This document shows, in pieces, positions 7,579 to 16,896 of a DNA stretch of 64,000 bases (positions are counted from its first letter, which is position 1; the number at the start of each line of letters is the position of its first letter). The notes under the pieces are model-generated. The model did no database searches, was not told the origin of the DNA, and saw only the letters and a program-made list of their open reading frames with translations. This DNA comes from Microcoleus sp. AS-A8. GTDB lineage: Bacteria > Cyanobacteriota > Cyanobacteriia > Cyanobacteriales > Coleofasciculaceae. Made by a program: the position numbers and the translations under genes. The stretch lies in the NCBI GenBank assembly GCA_039962225.1, contig JAMPKV010000001.1, forward strand, positions 1 to 64,000, given 5' to 3'.

Positions 7579-8289
7579 ATATATACTCTCTTTTCAAGAA
7601 CATTTCGTGAACAGACGCCTACAACCTAAAATAATTAAAGACAGTCCATTGTCACTGTAACTCATTGCCTTTGCTGCAAAGCGATTCAGTCCGAAGAGCA
7701 GCAACAATTCATAAAAGGCAGCGTGTCAAGGTACGTGTCTGTTAGCAAGTAACTGGGTGGATCAAGTCCTCTTTACTCGGTATTTGTGACTTCTCCAGCC
7801 TCAACTGTATCGATCGTTCCCGTTTTATAACAGTTGTGGTGTTCCAGAGAAGTCATCAAACTGGGTAGGAAGATCGCTAGTTGTGTAAATGAGCCATTGT
7901 CGTTGAAACACTGCTACAAGTGGGCACGTCCCTAGGCATCCGGCAAATTTCACAGCGAGTTATCCACTCTCAAAGAGTGGCTTGAGGCTCAGTTTCGCTA
8001 CAGAACACAACGGATACAGTCGGCCACCCTGTTTGGGCAATGAACGCACTTTCTCGACAGTGAACGCCCTTCTCAGGGTTAAAAGTTGGCAAGTTGAACG
8101 TTGAAAGTTCTCACCTACCCCGCGAGTCCTCAAGTGAGGAGTCCAACCTTAAGAGCGTTCAACCAACCCTTTGAGATGGGCTACGGTCAACAACCCTTCA
8201 GAGTAGGCTCTGTCGCAGTAGGTGAGCACAAAAGCCAACAGGGCAAGAGTAGAAAAAACCCGATTCAGATCAATCAAAAGGATTGTTGG
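7579..8289. other. Gene-free region upstream of the RNase gene
   Basis: About 0.7 kb between divergent genes, so it should hold promoters for both. I see no conserved gene. A short inverted repeat (CCACTCT CAA AGAGTGG) lies at 7965-7981, next to a single DnaA-box-like TTATCCAC, which alone means little. Repeats of the TTGAACGTTGAAAGTT/CAACC type occur near 8090-8180. The frame of the downstream RNase is open from 8101 but lacks protein character before 8290. Confidence 0.5.
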
Positions 8290-10539
8290 ATGGAATTTTC
8301 AATCGCTACATTACTTTCTAATTTCACCGATGAAAAATCAGTGGCTCCCAAGAATTTGGAAAAAAAGCTGGGTTGCCAGGACGAAGAAAATCTGGAAAAA
8401 CTCCAAATTGCTCTGGATGCTCTAGAAAAAATTGGAGTTTTGGTCAAAGAGCGTGGCAGGTATCGGCGCATCTATGAAGAAGATGTGGTTGAAGCCAAGC
8501 TGCGTTGTTCGAGTAAGGGATTTTGTTTCGCGATTCAAGATGTAGAGGGCGCTGATGATATTTACATCCAGAAAAGCCATTTGAGTACTGCCTGGAATGG
8601 CGATCGCGTTCTGGTCAAAATCACCAAAGAAGGTAGCCGCCGTCGGAGTCCCGAAGGCCAGGTGAAATTAATCCTGGAACGAGCTAATCCTTCGGTGCTC
8701 GCACGAGTCCGGCGCGCCAATGAAAGCTTTCAAGCCGTTCCCCTGGATGACCGACTTTTGTTTGAACTCGACCTCAAGCCGAATCACGAAAATCTAGAAG
8801 AAGCCATCGATCATCTGGTTCATGTCGAAGTGTTACGCTACCCCCTAGGACACAATAACCCAATTGGTAAGGTAGCACGCGTCCTAGGAAGTGACGCCGA
8901 AGACGCGGCTGACACGGACATCGTTTGTTGTAAGCACGATTTGCGCCGCAACTTTCCCCCCAACGCGCTGAAAGCCGCTGAGGAGATACCCAAACAACTC
9001 CGCAAGGCGGACTTAAAAAAGCGCCTCGATTTACGGGAACGTTTGACGTTGGCGATTGAGGGGGAGCAACCCAGCGACAGTGGGGTCGTTGAGAACGCCT
9101 TCACCTTGGAAAAAACCAAGACGGGATACTGGGAGTTGGGTGTCCATATCGCAGATGTCGCCAGCTTTATTTCCTTGGACTCCCCCTTGGATCGAGAAGC
9201 CAGAAAGCGCTGTACAGCGGTTTATCTGGGAGATATTGTGCTGCCCCTACTGCCAGAGGCAGTGCAAGAGCGTTGCTCCTTAGTTCCCGGTGAAGACCGT
9301 TTGGCTATTTCTGTCATGCTCACCCTCAAGGAAGACGGTGAATTGGTGGAGTTTGAAATTCACCCTTCCGTGATTCGGGTAGACCATCAGCTCAGTTACT
9401 CTCAGGCACAGTCGCTGTTAGGAGAACATCAAGAAGCTGACCCCGAATTGGCTTCGGGATTAGAAATGCTCAAGCACCTGTTTTTTGAACTCAGTGCAGC
9501 GGTTCGCACGAAACGGCAACAGCGGGGGGCGTTTGACTTAAATGTATCGGAAACTCAGTATCCCTTCAAGGATGAAGGGCGCATGGGAGCGATTATCCTA
9601 TCTTCCACACTGCCGGTACGGTCTCTGTTAATGGAATTAACGATTTTAGCCAACCAAGCCGTTGCTTCCCATTTGCACGCGCTCGCCCTACCTGCCATTT
9701 ACTGTGTGCAACCGATACCGGATCTCGATGAGCTTCAGGATTTGATTAAGTTGGGCAACAATCTCCACCTCGATATGCAGATGGATGAGGAGGAGGACGT
9801 GACTCCCCAGGATTATCAACGCTTTACCCAGCTATTTGCCAAATCAACCGCTCCCAAAGTCCTGAATTATTTATTGCAATCCACGTTAAAGCTATCCGGG
9901 TACAGTTCTAAGCCTGGTGTTCACTTTGGTTTAGCGTTGGATACAGGCTATACCCACTGCGTATCTCCCCTACGGCGTTATGCGGATTTGTTCGTGCAAC
10001 GAGTGCTGCTGGCGTTATTTGAGAAAGGGCGCGATCGCCGCTCCACCCGTTCCAAAGACCGTGTCAATCTTAACCATAGTAGCAGCCACGGCAACGTGAA
10101 CTGGAATATTTTGCCGCCTGATACTCAGCAAGAGTTAGAAACGGAGGTCACCATCTTAGTCCCTCATCTCAATGATCGGGAGAAACTGGCGCAGGATGCG
10201 GAAGTGGATTTGCAGGGTTTAAAGAAAGCCGAACAGATGAAAGAACGCACGGGAGATGTTTTCAGTGGACTGATTACGGGCGTCCAATCCTACGGCTTTT
10301 TTGTGGAAATTGAAGACCTTTTAGTAGAAGGACTCGTTCACGTTAGTTCCCTGAAAGATGACTGGTACGAGTATCGCTCTCGACACGCCTGCCTCGTGGG
10401 TCGGAAAAACCGCACCGCCTATCGATTGGGCGATCGCGTGGAAGTCCAAGTCAAGAGCGTTGATTACTACCGTCAACAAATCGACCTCGTCACCGTGGGT
10501 GGCGGTAGCGTTGCGTTTAACGAAGACTTAGAGGAGTAA
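8290..10539 (+). CDS. Exoribonuclease, RNase II/RNase R family
   Basis: 749 residues. A processive 3'-5' exoribonuclease for mRNA turnover and RNA quality control. An N-terminal winged-helix/cold-shock portion (residues 1-190) precedes the catalytic RNB domain. That domain holds ELGVHIADVASFISLDSPLD with the metal-binding Asp residues and HPSVIRVDHQLSYSQAQSLL. Further on are a CVSPLRRYADLFVQR motif and a C-terminal S1 domain (GDVFSGLITGVQSYGFFVEI). The start is set at ATG 8290 because AAAAGGA lies about 7 nt upstream; the open frame from TTG 8101 has no such support. Whether it is best called RNase II or RNase R cannot be settled by motifs alone. Confidence 0.93.
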   Translation: MEFSIATLLSNFTDEKSVAPKNLEKKLGCQDEENLEKLQIALDALEKIGVLVKERGRYRRIYEEDVVEAKLRCSSKGFCFAIQDVEGADDIYIQKSHLSTAWNGDRVLVKITKEGSRRRSPEGQVKLILERANPSVLARVRRANESFQAVPLDDRLLFELDLKPNHENLEEAIDHLVHVEVLRYPLGHNNPIGKVARVLGSDAEDAADTDIVCCKHDLRRNFPPNALKAAEEIPKQLRKADLKKRLDLRERLTLAIEGEQPSDSGVVENAFTLEKTKTGYWELGVHIADVASFISLDSPLDREARKRCTAVYLGDIVLPLLPEAVQERCSLVPGEDRLAISVMLTLKEDGELVEFEIHPSVIRVDHQLSYSQAQSLLGEHQEADPELASGLEMLKHLFFELSAAVRTKRQQRGAFDLNVSETQYPFKDEGRMGAIILSSTLPVRSLLMELTILANQAVASHLHALALPAIYCVQPIPDLDELQDLIKLGNNLHLDMQMDEEEDVTPQDYQRFTQLFAKSTAPKVLNYLLQSTLKLSGYSSKPGVHFGLALDTGYTHCVSPLRRYADLFVQRVLLALFEKGRDRRSTRSKDRVNLNHSSSHGNVNWNILPPDTQQELETEVTILVPHLNDREKLAQDAEVDLQGLKKAEQMKERTGDVFSGLITGVQSYGFFVEIEDLLVEGLVHVSSLKDDWYEYRSRHACLVGRKNRTAYRLGDRVEVQVKSVDYYRQQIDLVTVGGGSVAFNEDLEE

Positions 10540-10685
10540 GTCATTGGTCAGAAGGGTTGGAATGTTAGCAGGTTGGAACGCTCTTCAGGTTGCGAAGTAG
10601 GCCGGTTGGAAATTCAAACCTTGAACCTTCAACCTTTCAGCCTTCAACCTTACTAACCTTCAAACTCTCACTTCATCACTAACAA

Positions 10686-11294
10686 ATGACAAATCCTCTC
10701 ATTTTAGGCGTCACCGGAGCCTCCGGCTTAATTTATGCTGTACGGGCGTTAAAATTTCTGCTGGAGGCTGACTATGCGATCGAACTGGTGGCCTCAAAAT
10801 CAGCTTACATGGTCTGGCAAGCCGAGCAGGATATTCGGATGCCCCCAGAACCCGAACAACAAGAGCATTTCTGGCGTCAGCAAGCGGGGGTAGCGGAGGG
10901 GGGGAAGCTCATGTGTCACCGTTCGGGTGATGTGGGAGCCGCGATCGCCAGTGGCTCTTTCCGTACTTTAGGCATGGTAATTATGCCTTGTAGTATGAGT
11001 ACCGTCGCCAAATTAGCCGCCGGCTTAAGTTCCGACTTGCTGGAGCGTGCGGCGGATGTTCAGCTCAAAGAAGGGCGTCAACTGGTGATCGTGCCTCGCG
11101 AGACACCGTTTAGTTTGATTCACCTGCGTAACCTAACCACCCTCGCCGAAGCCGGAGCCAGAATTGTTCCCGCTATCCCCGCTTGGTACCACAATCCCCA
11201 AACAATTGAGGATTTGGTGGACTTTGTGGTAGCGCGTGCCTTTGACCAACTCGACATTGATTGCATTCCCATGAAGCGGTGGCAAGGAGGTTGA
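10686..11294 (+). CDS. ubiX: Flavin prenyltransferase UbiX
   Basis: 202 residues. Makes prenylated FMN, the cofactor of UbiD-type decarboxylases, used in cyanobacteria for plastoquinone-type quinone synthesis. Recognised by the N-terminal GVTGASGLIYAVRAL nucleotide-binding motif, the MVIMPCSMSTVAKLAAG block, RAADVQLKEGRQLVIVPRET and the closing PAIPAWYHNPQTIEDLVDF. Length matches the family. No ubiD lies in the window. Repeats of AACCTTCAACC type fill the 140 bp before it. Confidence 0.93.
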   Translation: MTNPLILGVTGASGLIYAVRALKFLLEADYAIELVASKSAYMVWQAEQDIRMPPEPEQQEHFWRQQAGVAEGGKLMCHRSGDVGAAIASGSFRTLGMVIMPCSMSTVAKLAAGLSSDLLERAADVQLKEGRQLVIVPRETPFSLIHLRNLTTLAEAGARIVPAIPAWYHNPQTIEDLVDFVVARAFDQLDIDCIPMKRWQGG

Positions 11295-11374
11295 AGAGTT
11301 TTCGATTTGGATTTATGAGTTTTGTGCTAAAGGAGTAACGTAGAGATAGCAATTAAGCCTCAAAACTCTTTAAA

Positions 11375-12124
11375 ATGCCTGTGATTCGGATTGTGCTACT
11401 GGTGGTGGTTGGGGGCGGACTGGCCTTATTTGCCTTTTCAAATTTGTCGCCAGTACTGCCATTGGTATTTTTGGGGACGCAGACGCTGGCTTTACCCGTC
11501 GCGGCGTGGATTGGTTTGGCGATCGCAGCCGGAGCGTTTACTAGCTTTTTCTTACAAGTTCTGAGTTCCCTGCAAAAAGGCTACTCGACTCAAAGGCGAG
11601 AAGAACGCGACGAAGTGCCACGCCGAAGGAGGACTTATCGTCGTGAATCGCCCGAAAACCCTGAGCCTGAACCTCAAACTCAATTCACTTCACCCCCTCC
11701 TCCGCCACCTCCACAAACGCCAAGCAACAGGGTTACTTCCGATTGGGAGGAACGCCGTCGAGAGGACTGGGACTTTGAGGATGAGCCTACTGCACCCCAA
11801 TCAAGGTCACAAGATGTTGATGATTGGCAAGGGAGTCGCCCTAGTTCCTCCCCACGGGACACTCCACCGATGGATAGCACGAACTACGAAGTCCCACAAG
11901 AGCCAAAAACTAGCTCTCAGAGTGGCTCTGTCTATTCCTTCAGCTACCGAGATACCCCAGAATCAGGCGTCGGCAAACCTGACCAAGTCTATGATGCTAA
12001 CTATCGAGTGATTTCGCCGCCCTATCAGAAACCACCGGAACCAAGTGAAGACGAGGAAGACTGGGGATTTGAAGAGGATGAGGATTTTGATGATGAAACA
12101 CGGAGCAAGCGAGGGCGGCGATAA
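11375..12124 (+). CDS. Membrane-anchored protein with acidic disordered tail
   Basis: 249 residues. Two hydrophobic segments at the N-terminus (residues 4-24 and 36-68, with a Pro-Val break) form a LapA-like hairpin anchor. An Arg-rich stretch (RREERDEVPRRRRTYRRES) follows. The long tail is rich in Pro, Asp, Glu and Ser and must be cytosolic if the positive-inside rule holds; it includes a PPPPPPPQ run. The C-terminus is strongly acidic (EDEEDWGFEEDEDFDDE) before a final basic RSKRGRR. No catalytic motif is visible. Function unknown. Confidence 0.6.
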   Translation: MPVIRIVLLVVVGGGLALFAFSNLSPVLPLVFLGTQTLALPVAAWIGLAIAAGAFTSFFLQVLSSLQKGYSTQRREERDEVPRRRRTYRRESPENPEPEPQTQFTSPPPPPPPQTPSNRVTSDWEERRREDWDFEDEPTAPQSRSQDVDDWQGSRPSSSPRDTPPMDSTNYEVPQEPKTSSQSGSVYSFSYRDTPESGVGKPDQVYDANYRVISPPYQKPPEPSEDEEDWGFEEDEDFDDETRSKRGRR

Positions 12125-12254
12125 TTCCAGAATTAATTTTTCTTTATAGGCAGGGGAGAAACTCGGCCTCAAAGAGCTGTGGGTTCATCGGTCGAGAGAC
12201 TTGCCAGAACCGGTGAAACCCAGGAGGGTGTAAGATCGCAAAGCTGCTCAATTG

Positions 12255-12833
12255 GTGAGGTGCAATCTCTCCGTGAAGGAATTACAAGGAAGTAATATTT
12301 TTCTCGTTGGCATGATGGGTACCGGAAAGACAACGGTAGGAGATTTATTAGCCCGTCAGCTAGGTTACAGTTTTGTGGACACGGATGGTGTCATCGAGAA
12401 AGCAGCAGGTAAAACCATTAATCAGATTTTTGCTGATGAGGGTGAAGAGGCATTTCGCCAACTAGAATCTGAAGTACTTTCCCACTTATCAGCTCACACG
12501 CGGTTGACTGTTGCCACAGGGGGTGGCATCGTGCTACGGCGATTTAACTGGAGTTATCTGCATCACGGCTTAGTGATTTGGTTAGATTCACCCGTGGAGG
12601 TGTTAATGGTTCGCCTGCAAAACGATACAACTCGCCCTTTACTACAAAACGATAATCCCGCGCAAGCCTTGCAAAAAATTCTTGACCAACGACGCAATCT
12701 GTACGCCGAAGCTGACCTTCATATCCAAATCAGCGTGGAGGATAGGCCGGAACAGATTGTCTCACGCATCATGACTGAGATTCCTAACAGGCTGAAATCC
12801 CAGGGTGAGCGATCGCATGAAAACGGCAGCTGA
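12255..12833 (+). CDS. aroK: Shikimate kinase
   Basis: 192 residues. Phosphorylates shikimate in the chorismate pathway to aromatic amino acids. The P-loop is GMMGTGKTT. Substrate-binding residues follow in FVDTDGVIEKAAGKTI, ATGGGIVLRR and the QRRNLYAEAD segment with the adenine/lid arginines. No ATG precedes the P-loop in frame except the one within it. The start must be TTG 12252, GTG 12255 or GTG 12273; I use 12255. GTG 12273 would leave only a short lead before GSNIFLVGMMG and is also plausible. A GAGGTG-like site near 12257 would suit 12273. Confidence 0.9.
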   Translation: MRCNLSVKELQGSNIFLVGMMGTGKTTVGDLLARQLGYSFVDTDGVIEKAAGKTINQIFADEGEEAFRQLESEVLSHLSAHTRLTVATGGGIVLRRFNWSYLHHGLVIWLDSPVEVLMVRLQNDTTRPLLQNDNPAQALQKILDQRRNLYAEADLHIQISVEDRPEQIVSRIMTEIPNRLKSQGERSHENGS

Positions 12834-12990
12834 AATCGTATCGCACACAGTGCAGTACCACAAGTGGTTAAGGCTTGCGCGATCGCTCCTGCTCCTCCTA
12901 ATGAAGGATTTCCAGATCACACCCTCCCCTATTTAAAAGTAAGGCGCTATACAGATAAGTGGACGTGATAAGCAGACAGAAGCAAATAGG

Positions 12991-14391
12991 ATGATCGCAA
13001 CAACAGTCAATCCTTTTCTAGAGGGCAATTTTGCGCCGATACGCAACGAAATCACAGCGGATTCCCTCACCGTTATAGGTCAATTGCCTCCTGACTTATC
13101 CGGGATGTTCGTGCGTAATGGCCCTAATCCCCAATTTTCACCGATGGGTCATTATCACTGGTTTGATGGGGACGGGATGTTGCATGGGGTGCAAATTGGC
13201 AACGGTCAAGCCCAATATCACAACCGCTATATCCAAACCCAAGGCTTTAACATTGAACGGGATGCGGGTCATGCCATCTGGACTGGACTATTAGAACCTC
13301 CCCAACTGGATAACCCTCACGGCCCCGGTAAGAATACGGCAAACACCGCTCTGGTGTGGCACGCAGGTCAATTTTTCGCCTTGTGGGAAGGGGGTGCGCC
13401 TCACGCGATTCAGCTTCCTGGCTTAGATACAGCGGGTGTTTACACCTATGATCACAAGCTGGTTTCTGCCTTCACGGCTCATCCTAAGGTAGATCCGGTC
13501 ACAGGTGAGATGATGTTCTTTGGTTACTCGCCTGCTGCACCTCCCTACTTGCACTATGGCATCGTCTCCGCTTCTGGTGAACTGTTGCGAACTGTACCCA
13601 TTGACCTGCCAATCGGTGTGATGATGCATGACTTTGCCATCACGGAGCATTACACCATTTTTATGGATTTGCCCCTAACCTTCAGTCCGCAACGGATGCA
13701 ACGGGGAGAGCCAGTGTTAATGTTTGAGCCAGAACGTCCCAGTCGTTTCGGTATCGTCCCTCGATATGGCGACAATAACAACATCCGCTGGTTTGAGAGT
13801 CCAGCCTGCTATGTCTTCCATACTCTCAACGCCTATGAGGAGGGAGATGAGGTGGTGCTTGTTGCCTGCCGTATGAGTACCACTACCGTTTTAGTCTCTG
13901 AACCAACACCCGGTGAAACGGATGGAGATAAGGCTCGCCTGTATCGCTGGCGGTTTAACCTCAGTACTGGCAGTGTTCGGGAAGAGGCTCTTGATGATCG
14001 CCCCTCGGATTTTCCTCGCGTGAATGAACAGTACTTGGGACGACCCACACGGTACGGTTATACGGCAAGGTTAGCACCCGATCCGATGCCCTTATTCGAT
14101 AGTCTAATTAAGTACGACTTGAGCAATGGCAGTTCCCAGACTCACGAATTTGGCGCGGGACGCTATGGCGGCGAGGCGGTATTTGTCCCTCGCCCTGGAG
14201 CAACCACTGAGGATGACGGCTGGCTCGTTACTTTTGTTTATGATACGGGTGAGGAGACTTCTGAACTCGTGGTGGTGAATGCCCAAGATGTAAGCGCTGA
14301 GCCTGTGGCGCGAATCTTGATGCCACAGCGGGTACCTTATGGTTTTCATGGTGCTTGGGTTTCGCAGGAACAGCTCATGAATACTAAGTGA
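12991..14391 (+). CDS. Carotenoid cleavage oxygenase (apocarotenoid type)
   Basis: 466 residues of the carotenoid oxygenase (RPE65/CCD) family. These are Fe(II) enzymes that oxidatively cleave carotenoids or apocarotenoids. The N-terminal GMFVRNGPNPQFSP and HYHWFDGDGMLHGV blocks are typical. The four iron-binding histidines fit the segments TAHPKVDP, MMHDFAITEHY, VFHTLNAYEEGD and the final YGFHGAWV. The size and the absence of an N-terminal extension match the cyanobacterial apocarotenoid 15,15'-oxygenases that make retinal. Substrate is inferred from similarity only. ATG at 12991 follows an AAATAGG stretch; the gene stands alone. Confidence 0.9.
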   Translation: MIATTVNPFLEGNFAPIRNEITADSLTVIGQLPPDLSGMFVRNGPNPQFSPMGHYHWFDGDGMLHGVQIGNGQAQYHNRYIQTQGFNIERDAGHAIWTGLLEPPQLDNPHGPGKNTANTALVWHAGQFFALWEGGAPHAIQLPGLDTAGVYTYDHKLVSAFTAHPKVDPVTGEMMFFGYSPAAPPYLHYGIVSASGELLRTVPIDLPIGVMMHDFAITEHYTIFMDLPLTFSPQRMQRGEPVLMFEPERPSRFGIVPRYGDNNNIRWFESPACYVFHTLNAYEEGDEVVLVACRMSTTTVLVSEPTPGETDGDKARLYRWRFNLSTGSVREEALDDRPSDFPRVNEQYLGRPTRYGYTARLAPDPMPLFDSLIKYDLSNGSSQTHEFGAGRYGGEAVFVPRPGATTEDDGWLVTFVYDTGEETSELVVVNAQDVSAEPVARILMPQRVPYGFHGAWVSQEQLMNTK

Positions 14392-14410
14392 TGGTTGGAT
14401 GTCTTTCGGG

Positions 14411-14461
14411 GTAATGGGTAATGGGTAATGGGTAATGGGTAATGGGTAATGGGTAATGGGT
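14411..14461. repeat. Tandem heptamer array GTAATGG
   Basis: Seven perfect consecutive copies of GTAATGG plus a partial copy directly after the carotenoid oxygenase gene. Heptameric short tandem repeats of this kind are common in filamentous cyanobacteria and change copy number by slippage. A related GGTAATC array occurs at 36703. Confidence 0.95.
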
Positions 14462-14610
14462 CAAAATCAAATTGACCTGTTACCGAGGCTACGGGTACGC
14501 ACCAAGCCAGAAGCAAGATACACTTCAGACTCTTTCCTCAGACTCAAGCTTTTGACATGCAACGAAATGTAAACTAATAATGAAGAAAGCCTGATAGAAG
14601 ACTCAAACCT

Positions 14611-15438
14611 GTGAATTCTTTGCTTCCGCTTCCGTTAAGCAAAACCCCGAAAGGCTTACAGTTCCAAACCATTCTGGCAGACACTCTCACGATTTTTTGG
14701 GGAGAGTGGTTAGATTTACGGGTGCGAATTGTACAAGTCGCGGCGGCTGGCTTGGTGTCACCCCTGATTTACATTGTCGGATTTGGTTTGGGGCTGGGGA
14801 GTGCGTTGGACGCAACCATGAAACCTGCCGCCGGTGATAACTATTTGCAGTTTATTCTACCGGGAATGATTGCTCTGTCTTCGATGACGATTAGTTTTGG
14901 CGGCACCACTTTTTCCATTTGTGGCGATCGCATTTTTACTAAAACGTTTGAGGAAACGCTACTCGTACCTGTACATCCCTTAGCGCTGTATTTAGGTAGA
15001 ATGCTGGCTGGAATTGTGCGCGGGATGATGACATCCTGTTCTGTGATTTTAGTCGCCCTGATCTTCACGGGCAAGTTTGGCAGTTTCTTAAACCCCTTGT
15101 TTTTGCTATTACTGGTACTTAACTGTGCTGTATTTGCGGGTTTGGGGGTAATTGTCGGATTGAATGTGAAGTCACTGGAATCGGTTGGACTTTACAACAA
15201 CTTCGTGATTGTTCCCATGTCGTTTTTGGGAGCAACGTTTTTTGATCCAGCCACGTTACCCACGGTACTCAAAGGAGTTGTGTATCTGCTGCCTCTTACC
15301 TATACCAGTATTGGGCTACGTGCGGCGGCTTACTTACCGCTGTCACAATTTCCCTGGTATTCTATACCGATTCTCGTAGTGGTTGCGATCGCGCTTGCCC
15401 TGGCTGGAGCTTACCAATTCGCTCACCAACAGGATTAA
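14611..15438 (+). CDS. ABC-2 type transporter permease
   Basis: 275 residues with about six hydrophobic segments. The pattern is that of DrrB/NodJ-like ABC-2 permeases: a start outside the membrane (WGEWLDLRVRIVQVAAAGLV), an IVGFGLGLGSAL loop, QFILPGMIALSSMTISFGG, a cytoplasmic TFEETLLVPV coupling segment, and the late motif PMSFLGATFFDPATLP. It would export a polyketide, lipid or polysaccharide with a separate ATPase. No ATPase gene adjoins it here, so the partner must be encoded elsewhere. Translation is assigned from GTG 14611; no better start is seen. Confidence 0.88.
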   Translation: MNSLLPLPLSKTPKGLQFQTILADTLTIFWGEWLDLRVRIVQVAAAGLVSPLIYIVGFGLGLGSALDATMKPAAGDNYLQFILPGMIALSSMTISFGGTTFSICGDRIFTKTFEETLLVPVHPLALYLGRMLAGIVRGMMTSCSVILVALIFTGKFGSFLNPLFLLLLVLNCAVFAGLGVIVGLNVKSLESVGLYNNFVIVPMSFLGATFFDPATLPTVLKGVVYLLPLTYTSIGLRAAAYLPLSQFPWYSIPILVVVAIALALAGAYQFAHQQD

Positions 15439-15811
15439 TCTCAACGAGTTGCCCTATTTGTTGAATGTTCGTTTCCTGAAGAAACTGAACAGCAATCTCA
15501 ACGCTAATATTTGTATTTAGATAAGCTTAATACCAAAAAAATACAGTTTTTACACATTAGGTGTGACAGTTAATTGATTGTCCACCCCAAATTCTCATCT
15601 AACTAGCCACTAAGTCAGACAGTGAAGCGTTGCAAAACCAAAGCCACATCGGTCAGACAATGACAACGCAGAAACTGTGCCATTGAATCCCCTGCCAGGG
15701 TAGACTTCAGCGTAGGGTTAGACAGTGAAAGCCAAGTTTTAGCTATCAAACCCAGCTTGTCACAGGGTTTTCCCCAATATCCCTGCAAGTCCTACTCAGG
15801 CAGAATTGACC
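15439..15811. other. Gene-free region
   Basis: No gene seen. Contains an AT-rich stretch near 15505-15560 that may hold the promoter of the acyltransferase. Variants of the phrase CAGACAGTGAA/CAGACAATGA recur at about 15617, 15655 and 15722, which may be a degenerate direct repeat. No hairpin terminator was recognised. Confidence 0.45.
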
Positions 15812-16753
15812 ATGAGTACCCAGTTACACAACGCGCAGAGGGAGCAGAACCTCCTACCAGCTGTCACACCCGCAACCATCCAAAGGGTGAGGGAAGGGGT
15901 GGCAGCATCACGCAATCGCACGGTTCGCCAGTGTATCCAGAACGCCTTTGGCAATATCGAAACTATTGCACACGGAGGTTGCGAGCGCCGCGCTAGTGGG
16001 TGGCTGCGTCGTTGGGTACTGCGATCGCTCCTTCACACTTTTTTCCGGGTGAAAGTCGAACACCCAGAACGGATGCCCAAACAACCCGCCATCCTCGCCG
16101 CTAACCATCTCAGCCATATTGACCCTTTCCTCATCCTGTCTGAAGTCCCCGCGCATCCTTACTATTACATCCCAGGCGATGCTCGCACTCTGTATAACCG
16201 ATGGTGGAAGCGCCAAGTCTTAGGGTGGGCTGGAGGTGTCATTCCCTTGGAACGCCGATGGAAAGAAGAGATTGCTGTGATTGAAGCGGCTAAGGCAGGA
16301 TGCAAGGAACTCGCTGACTTGGCGGCAGCCATTGAACAGGATGTGCCAACGGGTGCCGATTTACATACTCTACGCTGGATAGACCGTGCGGTTCAGGCTA
16401 TTTTTGCCCGTGGGGATGGGATGATGATTTTTCCAGAAGGAAAATTGGGAAGTGTTGAGGGGGAGTTGCAACTGCCGTTGGCTCGTGGAGTTGGCATCTA
16501 TGCCCTACGTGCCGGTGTGCCAATTGTGCCAGTAGTGCTGATTGGAACACAAGACCTCTATTTCCGTAAAGAATTAACCATTCGGTTTGGTGAACCGTTA
16601 CGCTTTCCTCAATGCGATCGACCTAAGCCGCAGCAAGTAAAAATAGCGTTGGAAGCTTTGCAAGATGCGCTGATGGCGCTTTTGCCTAAAGATTATCAGG
16701 AACCGAACGGGCTAAAGTTGTTGCGTTATTTCTTCAATCACTTCTTTTGGTAA
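15812..16753 (+). CDS. 1-acylglycerol-3-phosphate acyltransferase-like (PlsC family)
   Basis: 313 residues. Acyltransferase of the PlsC family, which transfers acyl chains to lysophosphatidate or related acceptors in membrane lipid synthesis. The catalytic NHLSHID motif (HX4D) lies in AILAANHLSHIDPFLIL, the second block in GGVIPLERRW and the acceptor-binding block in GMMIFPEGKLGS; the last motif is GVPIVPVVLIGTQD. An N-terminal extension of about 85 residues is less conserved. The upstream in-frame TTG (15806) is rejected for the ATG at 15812. Acceptor specificity is unknown. Confidence 0.87.
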   Translation: MSTQLHNAQREQNLLPAVTPATIQRVREGVAASRNRTVRQCIQNAFGNIETIAHGGCERRASGWLRRWVLRSLLHTFFRVKVEHPERMPKQPAILAANHLSHIDPFLILSEVPAHPYYYIPGDARTLYNRWWKRQVLGWAGGVIPLERRWKEEIAVIEAAKAGCKELADLAAAIEQDVPTGADLHTLRWIDRAVQAIFARGDGMMIFPEGKLGSVEGELQLPLARGVGIYALRAGVPIVPVVLIGTQDLYFRKELTIRFGEPLRFPQCDRPKPQQVKIALEALQDALMALLPKDYQEPNGLKLLRYFFNHFFW

Positions 16754-16784
16754 GACTCCTGATTGGGAATAGTATGTTTTTTTA

Positions 16785-16825
16785 ACGCAGAGGTCGCAGA
16801 GGAAAGCGCAGAGGGTCGCAGAGGG
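16785..16825. repeat. CGCAGAGG repeats
   Basis: CGCAGAGG occurs four times in 41 bp (ACGCAGAGGTCGCAGAGG, then GCGCAGAGGGTCGCAGAGGG). This is a common intergenic low-complexity repeat of cyanobacterial genomes. It lies between the acyltransferase and amidase genes. Confidence 0.85.
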
Positions 16826-16896
16826 TTTGAAGCTAATTTTCGGTGATTTTCTAGGGATGTGCAAACGATTTGACTCTTAATTTTTAAGGAAACCTG

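Noticed and set aside
7959-7967. DnaA-box-like TTATCCAC
   Set aside because: A single motif without further boxes or AT-rich unwinding region is not an origin.
14401-14470. Heptamer array as a CRISPR or origin iteron set
   Set aside because: Units are contiguous 7-mers without spacers and no replication gene is near.
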